This document shows, piece after piece, positions 1 through 13,090 of a DNA stretch of 64,000 bases. Numbering within the stretch: the stretch's first letter is position 1; each line of letters begins with the position of its first letter. Position numbers and translations under genes: made by a program. The DNA is from Prosapia bicincta. Its lineage: Eukaryota; Arthropoda; Insecta; Hemiptera; Cercopidae. The notes below the pieces were generated by a model that did not search any database, was not told the DNA's origin, and was given only the letters and a program-made list of their open reading frames with translations. Where the stretch lies: contig JBAIZL010000002.1 of the NCBI GenBank assembly GCA_036971475.1, forward strand, positions 14,138,868-14,202,867, read 5' to 3'.

Positions 1-1572
1 TAAGGACTAACTATGTCGTTACTAAGAAGTATCTATGTCGTTACTAAGGACTTTTTCTGTCGTTACTAAGGAATATCTATGTCGTTACTAAAGACTATCT
101 GTATCCTTACTAACGACTTTCACTGGCGTTACTAAGGACTATCCATGTCGTTACTGAGGACTATCTATGTCGTTACGAGGGAATTTCTCTGGCGTTACTA
201 AGGAATATCCATGTCGTTACTGTGGACTATCTATGTCATTACTAAGGACTATCTATTTCGATACTGAGGAATATCTATGTCGTTACTAAGGACTATCTAT
301 GTCGATACTAAGGACTAACTATGTCGTTAATAAGGTCTATCTATGTAGTTACTAAGGACTATCGATGTCGTTACTATGGACGTTCTTTGGCGTTACTAAA
401 GACAATCTATATTGTTACTAAGGACTAAATATGTCGTTACTATGGACTATCTATGTCGTTACTAGGGACTATCTATGTCGATACTAAGGACCTTCTCTGG
501 CGTTACTAAGGACTTTCTCTGGCGTTACTAAGTAATATCTATGTCGTTACTAAGGATTATGGAAGTCGTTATTAAGGAATTTCTCTGGCATTAATAAGGA
601 ATATCTATGTCGTTACTAATGACTATATATGTCGTTACAAAGGAGTTTCTCTGGCTTTACATTGGACTATGTATGTCGTTACTGAGGACTATCTATAACG
701 TTACTAAGGACATCCTACGTTGTTATTATTGATTATCTATGACGCAACTAAGGACATTCTGTGTCGTTACTAAGGCCTAGCCATGTCGATACTACGGAGT
801 CTCTGCGTCGTTACTAAGGACTATCTATGTCGCTACTAAGGACTGCCTATGTCGTTACTAACGCCTATCTATGTCGTTACTAAGAACTTTCTCTGGCGTT
901 ACTAAGGACTAACTATGTTGTTGCTAAGGACTATCTACGTCGATACTAAGGACCTTCTCTGGCGTCACTAAGGACCTTCTCTGGCGTTACAAAGGACTAA
1001 ATATATCGTTACTAAGGATTAACTATGTCGTTACTAAGAAGTATCTATGTCGTTACTAAGGATTTTCTCTGTCGTTACTAAATAATATCTATGTCGTGAC
1101 TAAGGTCTATCTATGTCGTTACTAAGGGCTATCTATGTCCTTACTAAGGAGTTTCTCTAGCTTTACTTGGACTATGAATGTCGTTACTAAGAACTATCCA
1201 TGTCGTTACTGTGGACTATCTATGTCGTTACTATGGACTATCTATTTCGATACAAAGGACTATCTACGTCGTTACTAAGGACTATCTATGTCCATACTAA
1301 GGACTATGTATGTCGTTACTAAGGACCATCTATGTTGTCACTAAGGACGCTCTGTGCCGTTACTAAGGACTACCTATGTCGTTACTAAGGATTATCTATG
1401 TCGATACTAAGCACTATCTATGTCGTTACTAAGGAGTTTCTCTAGCTTTACTTTGGTCTATGTATGTCGTTACTAAGGATTATCTATGTCTTTACTGAGG
1501 ACGTCCGACGTTGTTACTATAGACTATATGTGACGCATCTAATTACATTGTCTGTCGTTACTAAGGAATATT
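1..1572 (+). repeat. Diverged block D, copy 1 (left-truncated by the window)
   Basis: About 70 monomers, nearly every one carrying private changes, such as GTATCCTTACTAACG near 105, CATCCTACGTTG near 711 and GACGTCCGACGTTG near 1500. Position 1 aligns with 11439 and 20057, so the true start lies outside the window. Relative to copies 2 and 3 it has three extra monomers (66 bp, about 590-655) and lacks six monomers (132 bp) near 1455; both differences are whole monomers. Homology to copy 2 stops near 1572, where the array jumps into a different variant type (TTTATGTCGTAAC). The high divergence suggests older satellite, such as a former array edge that escaped homogenisation. Confidence 0.9.
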
Positions 1573-2130
1573 TATGTCGTAACTATGGACTATCAATGTC
1601 GTTACTAAGGACTATCTATGTCGTTACTAAGGACTATCTATGTCGTTACTAAGGACTATCGATGTCGTTACTAAGGACTTTATCTGGCGTTACTAAGGAA
1701 TATTTATGTCGTAACTATGGACTATCAATGTCGTTACTAAGGACTATCAATGTCGTTACTAAGGACTATCTATGTCGTTACTAAGGGCTTTCTCTGGCGT
1801 TACTAAGGAATATCCATGTCGTTACTAAGAACTATCTATGTCGTTACTAAGGACTATCTATGTCGTTACTAAGGACTATCGATGTCGTTACTAAGGACTT
1901 TATCTGGCGTTACTAAGGAATATTTATGTCGTAACTATGGACTATCAATGTCGTTACTAAGGACTATCAATGTCGTTACTAAGGACTATCTATGTCGTTA
2001 CTAAGGACTATCTATGTCGTTTCTAAGAACTATCTATGCCGTTACTAAGGACTATCGATGACGTTACTAAGGACTTTCTCTGGCGTTACTAAGGACGATC
2101 TATTTCGTTACAAAGGACTATCGATGTCGT
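1573..2130 (+). repeat. Mixed monomers with local 132- and 220-bp duplications
   Basis: The rare variant TTTATGTCGTAACTATGG occurs at 1571, 1703 and 1923, spacings of 132 bp (6 monomers) and 220 bp (10 monomers). Monomers between these marks repeat in the same order, so this is a short nested tandem duplication. The same variant also occurs inside module M, so this stretch looks like material derived from M fused to the end of block D. Confidence 0.8.
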
Positions 2131-3070
2131 TACTAAGGACTTTCTCTGTCGTTACTAAAGACTATCTATGTCGTTGCTAAGGACTATCTATGTCGTTACT
2201 AAGGACTATCTATGTCGTTACTAAGGACTATCTATGTCGTTACTAAGGCCTATCTATGTCGTTTCTAAGGACTATCTATGTCGTCACTAAGGACCATCTA
2301 TGTCGTTGCTAAGGACTATCTATGTCGTTACTAAGGACTATCTATGTCGTTGCTAAGGACTATCTATGTCGTTACTAAAGACTATCTATGTCGTTGCTAA
2401 GGACTATATATGTCCTTACTAAGGACTATCTATGTCGTTGCTAAGGACTATCAATGTCGTTGCTAAGGACTATCTATGTCGTTGCTAAGGATTATCTATG
2501 TCGTTACTAAGGACTATCTATGTCGTTACTAAGGACTATCTATGTCGTTGCTAAGGTTTATCTATGTCGTTGCTAAGGAATATCTATGTCGTTAGTAAGG
2601 ACTATCTATGTCGTTGCTAAGTACTATTTATGTCGTTGCTAAAGACTATCTATGTCGTTACTAAAGACTATCTATGTCGTTGCTAAGGACTAACTATGTC
2701 GTTGCTAAGGTTTATCTATGTCGTTGCTAAGGACTATCTATGTAGTTACTAAGGACTATCTATGTCGTTGCTAAGGACTATCTATGTCGTTACTAAGGAC
2801 TATCTATGTCGTTGCTAAGGACTATCTATGTCGTTACTAAAGACTATCTGTGTCTTTGCTAAGGACTATCTATGTCGTTACTAAGGACTATCTATGTCGT
2901 TGCTAAGGACTATCTATGTCGTTACTAAGGACTATCTATGTCGTTACTAAGGACTATCGATGTCGTTACTAAGGACTTTCTCTGTCGTTACTAAAGACTA
3001 TCTATGTCGTTGCTAAGGACTATCAATGTCGTTACTAAGGACTATCTATGTCGTTACTAAGGACTATCTA
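2131..3070 (+). repeat. Homogenised A/G dimer array
   Basis: Monomers with GTTACTAAGG and GTTGCTAAGG largely alternate, giving a 44-bp dimer. Scattered variants such as GCTAAGGTTTATC (near 2553 and 2705) mark longer sub-units. There is nothing other than satellite here. Confidence 0.9.
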
Positions 3071-3842
3071 TGTCGATACTAAGGACTTTCTCTGGCGTTA
3101 CTAAGGACTTTCTCTGACGTTACTGAGGAATATCTATGTCGTTACTAAGAACTATCTATGCCGTTACTAAGGACTACCGATGACGTTACTAAGGACTTTC
3201 TCTGTCGTTACTAAAGACTATCTATGTCGTTGCTATGGGCTATCAATGTCGTTACTAAGGACTATCTATGTCGTTATTAAGGACAATCGATATCGTTACT
3301 GAAGTTTATCGATGTCGTAACTAAGGAATTTCTCTGGCGTTACTAAGGAATATCTATATCGTTACTAAGGAATACCTTTTTCGATACGAAGGATATTATT
3401 TGGCGTTACTAAGGACTAACTATGTCGTTACTAAGGACTATCTATGTCGTTACTATGGGTTTCTCTGGCGTTACGAAGGAATATCCATGTCGTTACTAAG
3501 AACTATCTATGTCGTTACTAAGGACTATCGATGTCGTTACTAAGGACTTTATCTGGCGTTACTAAGGACTATTTATGTCGTAACTATGGACTATCAATGT
3601 CGTTACTAAGGACTATCTATGTCGTTACTAAGGCCTATCTATGTCGATACTAAGGACATTCTCTGGCGTTACTAAGGACTTTCTCTGGCGTTACTGAGGA
3701 ATATCTATGTCGTTTCTAAGAACTATCTATGCCGTTACTAAGGACTATCGATGACGTTACTAAGGACTTTCTCTGGCGTTACTAAGGACGATCTATGTCG
3801 TTACAAAGGACTATCGATGTCGTTACTAAGGACTTTCTCTGT
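3071..3842 (+). repeat. Module M, copy 1
   Basis: This is the reference copy of a variant-rich module of about 35 monomers. Ordered landmarks are: GTCGATACTAAGG with F-type monomers, ACTGAGGAATATC, CTATGCCGTTAC, GGACAATCGATATCG (3281), ACTGAAGTTTATCG, CGATACGAAGGATATTATTT, ATCCATGTCG, GGACTTTATCTGG, GTAACTATGGACTATCAATG, GTTTCTAAGAAC, and GTTACAAAGGACTATCG. The same order recurs throughout the window, so M is a higher-order unit and not random variation. Confidence 0.88.
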
Positions 3843-6800
3843 CGTTACTAAAGACTATCTATGTCGTTGCTAAGGAATATCTATGTCGTTACGAAGGACT
3901 ATCTATGTCGTTACTAAGGACTCTCTATGTCTTTACTAAGGACGATCTATGTCGTTACTAAGGACTTTCGATGTCGTTACTAAGGACTTTCTCTGTCGTT
4001 ACTAAAGACTATCTATGTCGTTGCTAAGGACTATCTATGTCGTTGCTAAGGACTATCTATGTCGTTACTAAGGACTTTCCCTGTCGTTACTAAAGACTAT
4101 CTATGTCGTTGCTAAGGACTATCTATGTCGTTACTAAGGACTATCTATGTCGTTACTAAGGACTATCTATGTCGTTGCTAAGGACTATCTATGTCGTTGC
4201 TAAGGACTATCTATGTCGTTGCTAAGGACTATCTATGTCGTTACTAAGGACTATCTATGTCGTTACTAAGGACTATCTATGTCGTTGCTAAGGACTATCT
4301 ATTTCGTTGCTAAGGACTATCTATGTCGTTGCTAAGGACTATCTATGTCGTTGCTAAGGACTATCTATGTCGTTACTAAGGACTATCTATGTCGTTGCTA
4401 AGGACTATCTATGTCTTTACTAAGGACGATCTATGTCGTTACTAAGGACTATCGATGTCGTTACTAAAGACTTTCTCTGTCGTTACTAAAGACTATCTAT
4501 GTCGTTGCTAAGGACTATCTATGTCGTTGCTAAGGACTATCTATGTCGTTACTAAGGACTTTCTCTGTCGTTACTAAAGCCTATCTAAGTCGTTGCTAAG
4601 GACTATCTATGTCGTTGCTAAGGACTATCTATGTCGTTGCTAAGGTTTATCTATGTCGTTGCTAAGGACTATCTATGTCGTTACTAAGGACTATCTATGT
4701 CGTTGCTAAGGACTATCTATGTCGTTACTAAGGACTATCTATGTCGTTGCTAAGGACTATCTATGTCGTTACTAAACACTATCTATGTCGTTGCTAAGGA
4801 CTATCTATGTCGTTGCTAAGGACTATCTATGTCGTTACTAAGGACTATCTATGTCGTTGCTAAGGACTATCTATGTCGTTACTAAGGACTATCTATGTCG
4901 TTTCTAAGGACTATCTATGCCGTTACTAAGGACTATCTATGTCGTTGCTAAGGACTATCTATGTCGTTGCTAAGGACTATCTATGCCGTTACTAAGGACT
5001 ATCGATGACGTTACTAAGGACTTTCTCTGTCGTTACTAAAGACTATCTATGTCGTTGCTAAGGACTATCTATGTCGTTACTAAGGACTATCTATGTCGTT
5101 GCTAAGGACTGTCTATGTCGTTACTAAGGACTATCTATGTCGTTGCTAAGGACTATCTATGTAGTTGTTAAGGACTATCTATGTCGTTGCTAAGGACTAT
5201 CTATGTCGTTACTAAGGACTATCTATGTCGTTACTAAGGACTATCTATGTCGTTGCTAAGGACTATCTATGTCGTTGCTAAGTACTATCTATGTCGTTGC
5301 TAAGGACTATCTATGTCGTTACTCAGGACTATCTATGTCGTTACTAATGACTATCTATGTCGTTGCTAAGGACTATCTATGTCGTTGCTAAGGACTCTCT
5401 ATGTCGTTACTAAGGACTATCTATGTCGTTGCTAAGGACTATCTATGTCGTTACTAAGGACTATCTATGTCGTTGCTAAGGACTATCTATGTCGTTACTA
5501 AAGACTATCTATGTCGTTGCTAAGGACTATCTATGTCGTTACTAAGGACTATCTATGTCGTTGCTAAGGACTATCTATGTCGTTGCTAAGGACTATCTAT
5601 GTCGATGCTAAGGACTATCTATGTCGTTACTAAAGACTATCTATGTCGTTGCTAAGGACTATCTATGTCGATGCTAAGGACTATCTATGTCGTTGCTAAG
5701 GACTATCTATGTCTTTACTAAGGACGATCTATGTCGTTACTAAGGACTATCGATGTCGTTACTAAGGACTTTCTCTGTCGTTACTAAAGACTATCTATGT
5801 CGTTGCTAAGGACTATCTATGTCGTTGCTAAGGTTTATCTATGTCGTTGCTAAGGACTATCTATGTCGTTACTAAGGACTATCTATGTCGTTGCTAAGGA
5901 CTATCTATGTCGTTACTAAGGACTATCTATGTCGTTGCTAAGGACTATCTATGTCGTTACTAAGGACTATCTATGTCGTTGCTAAGGACTATCTATGTCG
6001 TTACTAAACACTATCTATGTCGTTGCTAAGGACTATCTATGTCGTTGCTAAGGACTATCTATGTCGTTACTAAGGACTATCTATGTCGTTGCTAAGGACT
6101 ATCTATGTCGTTACTAAGGACTATCTATGTCGTTTCTAAGGACTATCTATGCCGTTACTAAGGACTATCTATGTCGTTGCTAAGGACTATCGATGACGTT
6201 ACTAAGGACTTTCTCTGTCGTTACTAAAGACTATCTATGTCGTTGCTAAGGACTATCTATGTCGTTACTAAGGACTATCTATGTCGTTGCTAAGGACTGT
6301 CTATGTCGTTACTAAGGACTATCTATGTCGTTGCTATGGACTATCTATGTAGTTGTTAAGGACTATCTATGTCGTTGCTAAGGACTATCTATGTCGTTAC
6401 TAAGGACTATCTATGTCGTTACTAAGGACTATCTATGTCGTTGCTAAGGACTATCTATGTCGTTGCTAAGTACTATCTATGTCGTTGCTAAGGACTATCT
6501 ATGTCGTTACTCAGGACTATCTATGTCGTTACTAATGACTATCTATGTCGTTGCTAAGGACTATCTATGTCGTTGCTAAGGACTCTCTATGTCGTTACTA
6601 AGGACTATCTATGTCGTTGCTAAGTACTATCTATGTCGTTACTAAGGACTATCTATGTCGTTGCTAAGGACTATCTATGTCGTTACTAAAGACTATCTAT
6701 GTCGTTGCTAAAGACTATCTATGTCGTTACTTAGGACTATCTATGTCGTTGCTAAGGACTATCTATGTCGTTGCTAAGGACTATCTATGTCGATGCTAAG

Positions 6801-7249
6801 GACTATCTATGTCGTTACTAAAGACTATCTATGTCGTTGCTAAGGACTATCTATGTCGTTACTAAGGACTATCTATGTCGTTGCTAAGGACTATTTATGT
6901 CGTTGCTAAGGACTATCTATGTCGTTGCTAAGGACTATTTATGTCGTTGCTAAGGACTATCTATGTCGTTACTAAAGACTATCTATGTCGTTGCTAAGGA
7001 CTAACTATGTCGTTGCTAAGGTTTATCTATGTCGTTGCTAAGGACTATCTATGTCGTTACTAAGGACTATCTATGTCGTTGCTAAGGACTATCTATGTCG
7101 TTACTAAGGACTATCTATGTCGTTGCTAAGGACTATCTATGTCGTAACTAAAGACTATCTGTGTCTTTGCTAAGGACTATATACGTCGTTACTAAGGACT
7201 ATCTATGTCGTTACTAAAGACTATCTATGTCGTTGCTAAGGACTATCTA
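3843..7249 (+). repeat. A/G dimer array with a ~1.2-1.3 kb tandem duplication
   Basis: Mostly alternating A- and G-type monomers. Rare marks recur in order. GTCTTTACTAAGGACG is at 4413 and 5711 (1298 bp = 59 monomers). ACTAAACACT is at 4771 and 6003 (1232 bp = 56). GTAGTTGTTA is at 5161 and 6349, and ACTCAGGAC at 5321 and 6509 (both 1188 bp = 54). The spacing shrinks along the alignment in whole-monomer steps, so the second copy lost monomers after duplicating. Boundaries are approximate: copy one about 4.4-5.7 kb, copy two about 5.7-6.9 kb. Confidence 0.85.
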
Positions 7250-7936
7250 TGCCGTTACTAAGGACTACCGATGACGTTACTAAGGACTTTCTCTGTCGTT
7301 ACTAAAGACTTTCTATGTCGTTGCTATGGGCTATCAATGTCGTTACTAAGGACTATCTATGTCGTTATTAAGGACAATCGATATCGTTACTGAAGTTTAT
7401 CGATGTCGTTACTATGGACTTTCTCTGGCGTTACTAAGGAATATCTATATCGTTACTTAGGAATATCTTTTTCGATACGAAGGATATTATTTGGCGTTAC
7501 TAAGGACTAACTATGTCGTTACTAAGGACTATCTATGTCGTTACTATGGGCTTTCTCTGGCGTTACTAAGGAATATCCATGTCGTTACTAAGAACTATCT
7601 ATGTCGTTACTAAGGACTATCGATGTCGTTACTAAGGACTTTATCTGGCGTTACTAAGGACTATTTATGTCGTAACTATGGACTATCAATGTCGTTACTA
7701 AGGACTATCTATGTCGTTACTAAGGCCTATCTATGTCGATACTAAGGACTTTCTCTGGCGTTACTAAGGACTTTCTCTGGCGTTACTGAGGAATATCTAT
7801 GTCGTTTCTAAGAACTATCTATGCCGTTACTAAGGACTATCGATGACGTTACTAAGGACTTTCTCTGGCGTTACTAAGGACGATCTATGTCGTTACAAAG
7901 GACTATCGATGTCGTTACTAAGGACTTTCTCTGTCG
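7250..7936 (+). repeat. Module M, copy 2 (lacks the first landmarks)
   Basis: Starts at the CCGTTACTAAGGACTACCG landmark and runs through GGACAATCG (7372), CGATACGAAGGATATT, TTATCTGG, GTAACTATGG and GTTACAAAGG. The leading GTCGATACTAAGG and ACTGAGG monomers of copy 1 are missing. Its GGACAATCG landmark lies 4091 bp from that of copy 1, one base short of 186 monomers, so a 1-bp deletion lies between them. Confidence 0.85.
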
Positions 7937-8613
7937 TTACTAAAGACTATCTATGTCGTTGCTAAGGACTATCTATGTCGTTACGAAGGACTATCTATGT
8001 CGTTACTAAGGACTATCTATGTCGTTACTAAGGACTATCTATGTCGTTGCTAAGGACTATCTATGTCGTTACTAAGGACTATCTATGTCGTTGCTAAGGA
8101 CTATCTATGTCTTTACTAAGGACGATCTATGTCGTTACTAAGGATTATCGATGTCGTTACTAAGGACTTTCTCTGTCGTTACTAAAGACTATCTATGTCG
8201 TTCCTAAGGACTATCTATGTCGTTGCTAAGGTTTATCTATGTCGTTGCTAAGGACTATCTATGTCGTTACTAAGGACTATCTATGTCGTTGCTAAGGACT
8301 ATCTATGTCATTACAAAGGACTATCTATGTCGTTGCTAAGGACTATCTATGTCGTTACTAAAGACTATCTATGTCTTTGCTAAGGACTATCTTGGTCGTT
8401 ATTAAGGACTATCTATGTCGTTGCTAAGGACTATCTATGTCGTTACTAAGGACTATCTATGTCGTTGCTAATGACTATCTATGTCGTTACTAAGGACTAT
8501 CTATGTCGTTGCTAAGGACGATCTATGTCTTTACTAAGGACGATCTATGTCGTTACTAAGGACTATCGATGTCGTTACTAAGGACTTTCTCTGTCGTTAC
8601 TAAGGACTATCTA
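7937..8613 (+). repeat. A/G dimer array between M2 and M3
   Basis: Alternating A- and G-type monomers with occasional marks (GCTAAGGTTTATC near 8223, GTCTTTACTAAGGACG near 8108 and 8527). Only satellite is seen. Confidence 0.9.
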
Positions 8614-9390
8614 TGTCGATACTAAGGACTTTCTCTGTCGTTACTAAGGACTTTCTCTGACGTTACTGAGGAATATCTATGTCGTTACTAAGAACTATCT
8701 ATGCCGTTACTAAGGACTACCGATGACGTTACTAAGGACTTTCTCTGTCGTTACTAAAGACTATCTATGTCGTTGCTATGGGCTATAAATGTCGTTACTA
8801 AGGACTATCTATGTCGTTATTAAGGACAATCGATATCGTTACTGAAGTTTATCGATGTCGTTACTTAGGAACTTTCTCTGGCGTTACTAAGGAATATCTA
8901 TATCGTTACTAAGGAATATCTTTTTCGATACGAAGGATATTATTTGGCGTTACTAAGGACTAACTATGTCGTTACTAAGGACTATCTATGTCGTTACTAA
9001 GGGCTTTCTCAGGCGTTACTAAGGAATATCCATGTCGTTACTACGTAATATCTATGTCGTTACTAAGGACTATCGATGTCGTTACTAAGGACTTTATCTG
9101 GCGTTACTAAGGTCTATTTATGTCGTAACTATGGACTATCAATGTCGTTACTAAGGACTATCTATGTCGTTACTAAGGCCTATCTATGTCGATACTAAGG
9201 ACTTTCTCTGGCGTTACTAAGGACTTTCTCTGGCGTTACTGAGGAATATCTATGTCGTTTCTAAGAACTATCTATGCCGTTACTAAGGACTATCGATGAC
9301 GTTACTAAGGACTTTCTCTGGCGTTACTAAGGACGATCTATGTCGTTACAAAGGACTATCGATGTCGTTACTAAGGACTTTCTCTGTCGT
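8614..9390 (+). repeat. Module M, copy 3
   Basis: A full-length module with all landmarks in order; GGACAATCG is at 8824, exactly 1452 bp (66 monomers) after that of copy 2. Small private changes include TCTCAGGCG near 9007 and CTACGTAATATC near 9041. Confidence 0.87.
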
Positions 9391-10720
9391 TACTAAAGAC
9401 TATCTATGTCGTTGCTAAGGACTATCTATGTCGTTACGAAGGACTATCTATGTCGTTACTAAGGACTAACTATGTCGTTACTAAGGACTATCTATGTCGT
9501 TGCTAAGGACTAACTATGTCGTTACTAACTACTATCTATGTCGTTGCTAAGGACTATCTATGTCGTTGCTAAGGACTATCTATGTCGTTACTAAGGACTA
9601 TCTATGTCGTTGCTAAGGACTATCTATGTCGTTACTAAAGACTATCTATGTCGTTTCTAAGGACTATCTATGCCGTTACTAAGGACTATCTATGTCGTTG
9701 CTAAGGACTATCTATGTCGTTGCTAAGGACTATCTATGCCGTTACTAAGGACTATCGATGACGTTACTAAGGACTTTCTCTGTCGTTACTATAGACTATC
9801 TATGTCGTTGCTAAGGACTATCTATGTCGTTACTAAGGACTATCTATGTCGTTGCTAAGGACTATCTATGTCGTTACTAAGGACTATCTATGTCGTTGCT
9901 AAGGACTATCTATGTCGTTGCTAAAGACTATCTATGTAGTTGTTAAGGACTATCTATGTCGTTGCTAAGGACTATCTATGTCGTTACTAAGGACTATCTA
10001 TGTCGTTACTAAGGACTATCTATGTCGTTGCTAAGGACTATCTATGTCGTTGCTAAGTACTATCTATGTCGTTGCTAAGGACTATCTATGTCGTTACTAA
10101 GGACTATCTATGTCAATACTAATGACTATCTATGTCGTTGCTAAGGACTATCTATGTCGTTGCTAAGGACTATCTATGTCGTTACTAAGGACTATCTATG
10201 TCGTTGCTAAGGACTATCTATGTCGTTACTAAGGACTATCTATGTCGTTGCTAAGGTTTTTCTATGTCGTTACTAAAGACTATCTATGTCGTTGCTAAGG
10301 ACTCTCTATGTCGTTACTAAGGACTATCTATGTCGTTGCTAAGGACTATCTATGTCGTTGCTAAGGACTATCTATGTCGTTGCTAAGGACTATCTATGTC
10401 GTTACTAGAGACTATCTATGTCGTTGCTAAGTACTATCTATGTCGTTACTAAGGACTATCTATGTCGTTGCTAAGGACTATCTATGTCGTTACTAAGGAC
10501 TATCTATGTCGTTGCTAAGGACTTCTATGTCGTTACTAAGGACTATCTATGTCGTTGCTAAGGACTATCTATGTCGTTACTAAGGACGATCTATGTCGTT
10601 ACTAAGGACTATCGATGTCGTTACTAAGGACTTTCTCTGTCGTTACTAAAGACTATCTATGTCGTTGCTAAGGACTATCATGGTCGTTACTAAGGACTAT
10701 CTATGTCGTTACTAAGGACT
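9391..10720 (+). repeat. A/G dimer array
   Basis: Homogenised alternating monomers. Contains GTAGTTGTTAAGG near 9937 and a relative of the ACTCAGG/ACTAATGAC pair near 10100-10125 in which ACTCAGG is ACTAAGG and a GTCAATAC variant is present. One monomer near 10519-10529 is 21 bp (GGACTTCTATG in place of GGACTATCTATG). Confidence 0.88.
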
Positions 10721-11380
10721 ATCTATGTCGATACTAAGGACTTTCTCTGGCGTTACTAAGGACTTTCTCTGGCGTTACTGAGGAATATCTATGTCGTTAC
10801 TAAGAACTATCTATGCCGTTACTAAGGACTATCGATGACGTTACTAAGGACTTTCTCTGTCGTTACTAAAGACTATCTATATCGTTGCTAAGGACTATCT
10901 ATGCCGTTACTAAGGATTATCGATGACGTTACTAAGGACTTTCTCTGTCGTTACTAAAGACTATCTATGTCGTTGCTATGGACTATCAATGTCGTTACCA
11001 AGTACTATCTATGTCGTTAGTAAGGACTTTCTCTGGCGTTACTGAGGAATATCAATATCGTTACTAAGGACTATCTATGTCGTTACTAAGGACTATCTAT
11101 GTCGATACTAAGAACTTTCTCTGGCGTTACTAAGGACTTTCTCTGGCGTTACTGAGGAATATCTATGTCGTTACTAAGAACTAACTATGCCGTTACTAAG
11201 GACTATCGATGACGTTACTAAGGACTTTCTCTGTCGTTACTAAAGACTATCTATGTCGTTACTAAGACCTATCTATGTCGTTACTAAGGAATTTCTCTGG
11301 CGTTACTAAAGAATATCTATGTAGTTACTAAGACCTATCTATGTCGTTACTAAGGAATTTCTCTGGCGTTACTAAGGACT
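10721..11380 (+). repeat. F-type-rich partial M segments with a 374-bp repeat
   Basis: The opening landmarks of module M (GTCGATACTAAG, F-type monomers, ACTGAGGAATATC, CTATGCCG) occur at 10727 and again at 11101, a spacing of 374 bp (17 monomers). The rest of the module, including GGACAATCG and the GATACGAAGG part, is missing. The segment runs directly into block D copy 2. Confidence 0.8.
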
Positions 11381-13090
11381 ATCTATGTCGATACTAAGAA
11401 CCTTCTCTGGCGTTACAAAGGACTAAATATGTCGTTACTAAGGACTAACTATGTCGTTACTAAGAAGTATCTATGTCGTTACTAAGGACTTTTTCTGTCG
11501 TTACTAAGGAATATCTATGTCGTTACTAAAGACTATCTGTATCCTTACTAACGACTTTCACTGGCGTTACTAAGGACTATCCATGTCGTTACTGAGGACT
11601 ATCTATGTCGTTACGAGGGAATTTCTCTGGCGTTACTAAGGAATATCCATGTCGTTACTGTAGACTATCTATGTCATTACTAAGGACTATCTATTTCGAT
11701 ACTGAGGAATATCTATGTCGTTACTAAGGACTATCTATGTCGATACTAAGGACTAACTATGTCGTTAAAAAGGTCTATCTATGTAGTTACTAAGGACTAT
11801 CGATGTCGTTACTATGGACGTTCTTTGGCGTTACTAAAGACAATCTATATTGTTACTAAGGACTAAATATGTCGTTACTATGGACTATCTATGTCGTTAC
11901 TAGGGACTATCTATGTCGATACTAAGGACCTTCTCTGGCGTTACTAAGGACTTTCTCTGGCGTTACTAAGTAATATCTATGTCGTTACTAAGGACTATGG
12001 AAGTCGTTATTAAGGAATTTCTCTGGCTTTACATTGGACTATGTATGTCGTTACTGAGGACTATCTATAACGTTACTAAGGACATCCTACGTTGTTATTA
12101 TTGATTATCTATGACCCAACTAAGGACATTCTGTGTCGTTACTAAGGCCTAGCCATGTCGATACTACGGAGTCTCTGCGTCGTTACTAAGGACTATCTAT
12201 GTCGCTACTAAGGACTGCCTATGTCGTTACTAACGCCTATCTATGTCGTTACTAAGAACTTTCTCTGGCGTTACAAAGGACTAACTATGTTGTTGCTAAG
12301 GACTATCTACGTCGATACTAAGGACCTTCTCTGGCGTCACTAAGGACCTTCTCTGGCGTTACAAAGGACTAAATATATCGTTACTAAGGATTAACTATGT
12401 CGTTACTAAGAAGTATCTATGTCGTTACTAAGGATTTTCTCTGTCGTTACTAAATAATATCTATGTCGTGACTAAGGTCTATCTATGTCGTTACTAAGGG
12501 CTATCTATGTCCTTACTAAGGAGTTTCTCTAGCTTTACTTGGACTATGAATGTCGTTACTAAGAACTATCCATGTCGTTACTGTGGACTATCTATGTCGT
12601 TACTAAGGACTATCTATTTCGATACAAAGGACTATCTACGTCGTTACTAAGGACTGTCTATGTCCATACTAAGGACTATGTATGTCGTTACTAAGGACCA
12701 TCTATGTTGTCACTAAGGACTCTCTGTGCCGTTACTAAGGACTACCTATGTCGTTACTATGGATTATCTATGTCGATACTAAGCACTATCTATGTCGTTA
12801 CTAAGGAGTTTCTCTAGCTTTACTTTGGACTATGAATGTCGTTACTAAGGACTATTGATGTCGTTACTATGGACTTTCTCTGGCGTTACTAAGGAATATC
12901 TATGTCGTTACTAAGGACTATCGATGTCGTTACTAAGGAGTTTCTCTGGCTTTACTTTGGTCTATGTATGTCGTTACTAAGGATTATCTATGTCTTTACT
13001 GAGGACGTCCGACGTTGTTACTATAGACTATATGTGACGCATCTAATTACATTGTCTGTCGTTACTAAGGAATATCTATGTCGTTACTAA
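11381..13090 (+). repeat. Diverged block D, copy 2
   Basis: Repeats the diverged monomers of 1-1572 in the same order (11439 aligns with position 1), minus three monomers and plus six. Begins near GATACTAAGAACCTTCTCTGG and ends in the most diverged monomers of the window (GACGTCCGACG near 13004, GACGCATCTAATTACATTG near 13036). One monomer near 12538 is 21 bp (CTTTACTTGGAC), as in copies 1 and 3, so that 1-bp deletion predates the duplications. Confidence 0.92.

Noticed and set aside
100..130. TACTAAC branch-point-like motif near 107 and TACTAAG in many monomers
   Set aside because: Matches the yeast branch-point consensus by chance from the monomer sequence; there are no paired splice sites or exons.
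1464..1652. 62-codon open frame in block D copy 1
   Set aside because: It is the satellite read in one frame: 22 is 1 modulo 3, so each 66 bp codes the same repetitive peptide, and the frame stays open only because diverged monomers lost TAA. No ribosome-binding or splice context and no recognisable domain.
2192..2213. Origin of the 22-bp monomer from an 11-bp half-repeat
   Set aside because: The two 11-bp halves agree at only 5 of 11 positions by hand count, too weak to claim.
12902..13090. 62-codon open frame in block D copy 2, repeated at 21519-21707
   Set aside because: Conserved only because the two superunits are recent DNA copies of each other; the corresponding copy 1 stretch differs by 6 deleted monomers. 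No sign of coding constraint.
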